Shown here: piece after piece, positions 61,110 through 64,000 of the stretch | Numbering within the stretch: position 1 is the stretch's first letter | Layout: each line of letters starts with the position of its first letter | Assembly: GCF_008831285.2 (NCBI RefSeq) | Contig: NC_045148.1 | Span: 7,569,001 to 7,633,000 of the forward strand | DNA: 64,000 bases | From: Nymphaea colorata | Taxonomy: Eukaryota; Streptophyta; Magnoliopsida; Nymphaeales; Nymphaeaceae | Direction: 5' to 3' | Notes under the pieces: generated by a model | Told to the model about the DNA's origin: nothing | Seen by the model: only the letters and a program-made list of their open reading frames with translations | Database searches by the model: none | Position numbers and translations under genes: made by a program

Positions 61110-63050
61110 ACCTTCCGCCGAAACCTTCTATAAGATCCACACGAGAGACCGGAACACCCGCCCTCCCTCCCCCCACCTGGTCAGATCTCTAATAATCGAC
61201 GGATTGCTAAACTTCTTATTTCATGAAGGAGATCCAAGGATCTGATATCCAAGGCAATCAAACACTCTAAAGGATACGGGTCCAGCGCCCCATTTCCTTT
61301 TCCTGAACGTCGCCTTGAAAAAAGTTACCGGCGAGGTGGAAGCAGCCGTTGGTATCCGCACTTCACAGGTGGATTCTTCCACCTTGCGTCGACTTCATCC
61401 AGTACATATGCTGCTACCTATCCTGCAATTAATGAACAACTGATACACTGGTTCTTCATGTTTCTGACACAAATTAGCCAGAGCCAATTCCAACCACTCT
61501 AATAAGCAGGATTCTCTACCAGCTTCTTCAATGGAAGTCGACTTTTGTTAAGGATCAAGGAAGAGGTATCTCTTACAGAAAAGTTCCTAGGAACCAACAA
61601 TACTGTACAAGATTTCAGGATTGTTCTTTCTACTTTGCATTGGACGGGTGGAGTAAATCTTGAACCATTCTCCTTCCCTTTGCAAGTGGTTATCTTCTCT
61701 AGAATCAGCGTATCTTTCAGCTTACAGGTTCCTAGTGTGTGGTCGACGACTTGCCTTATGGTGGCCGGAAGATCATTTAGCACATGCTCTTGTCCATCCC
61801 AACATCATACGAACATTCAGTACTCAACGCGTCACCTAATTTTTGAATCAACATCTCTATCACGTAACAATTTTCTGAGACTGCAAGAAAAATGCTGGCG
61901 AAGAGGGAAAGCTTCAAAGGTACTGTGGCATACCCAAATGATTTCTGGGGAAGTCCTCTACTTTCATATCTATTCAATCATGTTATGAAATAAATGCGTT
62001 GAAAGCAAACTTGAGAGTTGAAAGGAATTATGAAAGTCTTCTCACTACTGATTAACAAACCTGACAATTATTCTTCAAATTGCATTGGAAATTCAATGAA
62101 AGATGAAGTGGAATTCCCTTTGATCTCTTACAAAAATGAAGCATCATCTGCATAAAATGAGTGTGATCAATTAAAATCAAGCATTGAAAGGCACAATTAA
62201 TCTTTGACTCCTTTTCTAGTCTAATTTTCGTGAAACGGATTCCATGACAATGAAGAAATACACACAAAAATGAGCTCTGACCAAGATCTGAAGAACTCAG
62301 AAAGGTCTCCATCGAGAATGTCTACTTAATTCCATCACAAGTTCTACCAAACATATTTTGAAATTTTAACTTTTTTTTTGCTCTTCTTATTTACTCAATT
62401 TGACGTGCTGAACACATTTTGTTGATTATTCTTGTCCCCTTAAAAATGCCTATGATTTTCATATGTCATTGTTGGACGCATCCTATTCAACATGTTAGAA
62501 ATTTATAAAAAGATTGCACAAACTTATAAATGACGAAACTATATAATCTATTCGCACTGTCAACCACGAGGATCAAGACGAAACCTGTCACTTGTGCAGT
62601 TGGTTTACGTTAGCATAGCTCTATGAGAGAAGAATGTATTCTCTGCCTTAAATATAATATCTTGCACGTTGTCTCATTATTCCTTTGATGAAGCATATTA
62701 ACCTGAGAAATCATCCACTTTCATACTCTTTTTACATGTCATGCAAATGCAAATGCATAATCAAATAAAAACAACTCTATTTAATTACAGTGGGAACTCG
62801 GAGGCTTGATATAAGCTGATCCTTAGCTGCCTTGCCTGGAATCTCTATCTTGCTGAGCTGAAAAAGAACAATACATGTGGCGAGTCCTATTAATTCAGTG
62901 AGCAGACTATGGTAAAAAAAAGACATTTTGCCCTCAATTTCCATTAGCAAAAAATGATTGACTATCATTTTGACGTTTTTTTTTTTCGGTTTGATTTTGT
63001 TCTTGGTGGCAACAACATGACAATAATGAGAGTTAAATTCTCCATTTTGC
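61110..63050. other. intergenic, no gene recognised
   Basis: A minus-strand frame of 94 codons (61499-61783) and an overlapping plus-strand frame of 147 codons (61545-61988) exist, but neither shows a motif I recognise, and one must shadow the other. The rest is AT-rich with stops in all frames. A decayed retroelement is possible, given the Copia relic to the right on the same strand. Confidence 0.35.
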
Positions 63051-63399
63051 ATCCATCAAAGGCACGGACCTAGCATGTCGTAATGATTCTTCAATCCCCA
63101 CAAATATTCGAAGCATGTCTTTACGACTCGTATCATTTCCTTTAAAGGATACTCATATTTGCACTCATTCACCTTATATTAAATGCCGAAGGTTTGTCTT
63201 TCAACTTGTTAATTCTCTTTAAGACATTATCGATAGAGTTTATGCTTCAGGGTCGTTAGATTTGTTTTTTCTTCAATTTCTTTTATTTTATCTCTATAGG
63301 ATCTCACAAATGAAGGAATTTCAACATTCTAGAACCATTTTCATGCTTAAATCACTTGTGCTAATCTTCATAAGGTTAAATTTCCTTTGTGCTTGATCA

Positions 63400-63930
63400 G
63401 TCATTAGTGCCTCATTGTTGTGAACCTTAATTTGTAGAGTTTCTCTCAAGTTTTTGATCCCTAGAACTGGATCCTCCCTGTTCATAGAAACCAAATGGGG
63501 TAAATTAAAAAATGCAAGTGTTCATATGAGTGAATTTACCTACTGATAGAATATTCTTACCACTGTTTGGTATGTAGCACTTGGTTCAACGAAAACTTAC
63601 AATTATTCGCTATTACAGGCATATTCCCGAGATGGGTAGTCGCTATTATTGAACTATACCTATTATAATGTCATCTCCTCATTGGTAGCTCTGTTTGTTT
63701 ATTTGAGAATCAGTCATAGTTATGTTGATTTGTAGCACCCATGTCGGGACACTAGCTTTCCTGTTGAGCTTGTTCTAGTGACATCAGAGAGAAAGCTTTG
63801 ATAATGTCCCATCAATTCTTAAAAAAGTGTCCTTTGTGCTCACAATGTTGACAAAGCCGTACTATTGGTGATTTGAGAATAGATCCAGTTCTGATTTGCC
63901 TTGTCTATTCTTCTCCCTCGATTTCCTCTA
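63400..63930 (-). pseudogene. Copia retrotransposon gag/protease relic
   Basis: On the minus strand, 63812-63859 encodes CQHCEHKGHFFKN followed by a stop: a CCHC zinc knuckle whose last Cys position is TGA. In the same frame, 63732-63748 encodes PDMGATN, the Copia protease active-site region (usually D-S/T-G-A), with TAG two codons before the Pro, where the family has Trp. Further on, GNMPVIAN...FSLNQVLHT, and after a frameshift KNILSVGKFT, follow the usual Copia order between protease and integrase. Several stops and at least one frameshift make it dead. Reverse transcriptase and LTRs are not seen. Confidence 0.72.
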
Positions 63931-63948
63931 TAAATGATCATTCCCTTC

Positions 63949-64000
63949 AGAGATGTCAATAAATCCGATTTAGATCTAATAACCAACGAGTGTTGCATCT
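63949..64000. mobile_element. TCGGAT-motif element, left end, cut by the window edge
   Basis: CAGAGATGTCAATAAATCCG matches the left terminus of 43545-43942 and 46620-46975; the rest lies outside the window. Confidence 0.5.

Noticed and set aside
61499-61988. Overlapping 94-codon (-) and 147-codon (+) frames
   Set aside because: No motif recognised on either strand. Possibly retroelement debris, but not supportable as a gene.

Overview
This is nuclear DNA of a flowering plant. Evidence: GT-AG introns from about 90 bases to 2.6 kb, plant-specific genes (a STRUBBELIG-type LRR receptor kinase and a mitochondrial lipoyl synthase with an Arg/Ser-rich presequence), AT-rich intergenic DNA, and many short non-autonomous transposons, (TA)n and (CT)n arrays and retroelement relics. 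I cannot name the species.

Four protein-coding genes are supported. (1) 9117-9506 (+): a small Lys-rich DUF1764 protein in one coding exon. (2) 18446-19312 (+): a 288-residue Arg/Ser/Pro-rich protein with an MGTCVSK myristoylation-type N-terminus. (3) 21104-27119 (-): mitochondrial lipoyl synthase, four coding exons, 384 residues. (4) 53690-59559 (+): a STRUBBELIG-receptor-family (SRF) leucine-rich-repeat receptor kinase, 16 coding exons, 745 residues, with an atypical catalytic loop and one apparent GC-AG intron. The genes are unrelated in function and do not form a pathway or cluster.

The rest, more than 80% of the window, is repeats. Several copies could be delimited by terminal inverted repeats plus target-site duplications: hAT-like miniature elements (14900-15211, 24527-24990, 39876-40175, 41141-41320, 41917-42266, 43088-43279, 43545-43942, 60684-61101) and one PIF/Harbinger-like element (1641-2768). 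Several hAT-like copies have interiors made almost entirely of one short, degenerate, often self-complementary motif (TCGGAT, TCGAGC, GGCCCGA or GTACCC). There is also a tRNA-derived SINE head (about 45187-45400), a Copia LTR fragment (about 29000-29620), a stop-riddled Copia gag/protease relic at the right edge, and several local tandem duplications.

On a larger scale, about 30.9-38.6 kb and about 44.4-52.8 kb are diverged, collinear copies of one another. The second copy runs directly into the SRF promoter and 5' UTR; the first ends without a gene. This suggests an old tandem duplication at the SRF locus that was later filled by different transposons. All coordinates and translations were worked out by hand; no database search was possible.
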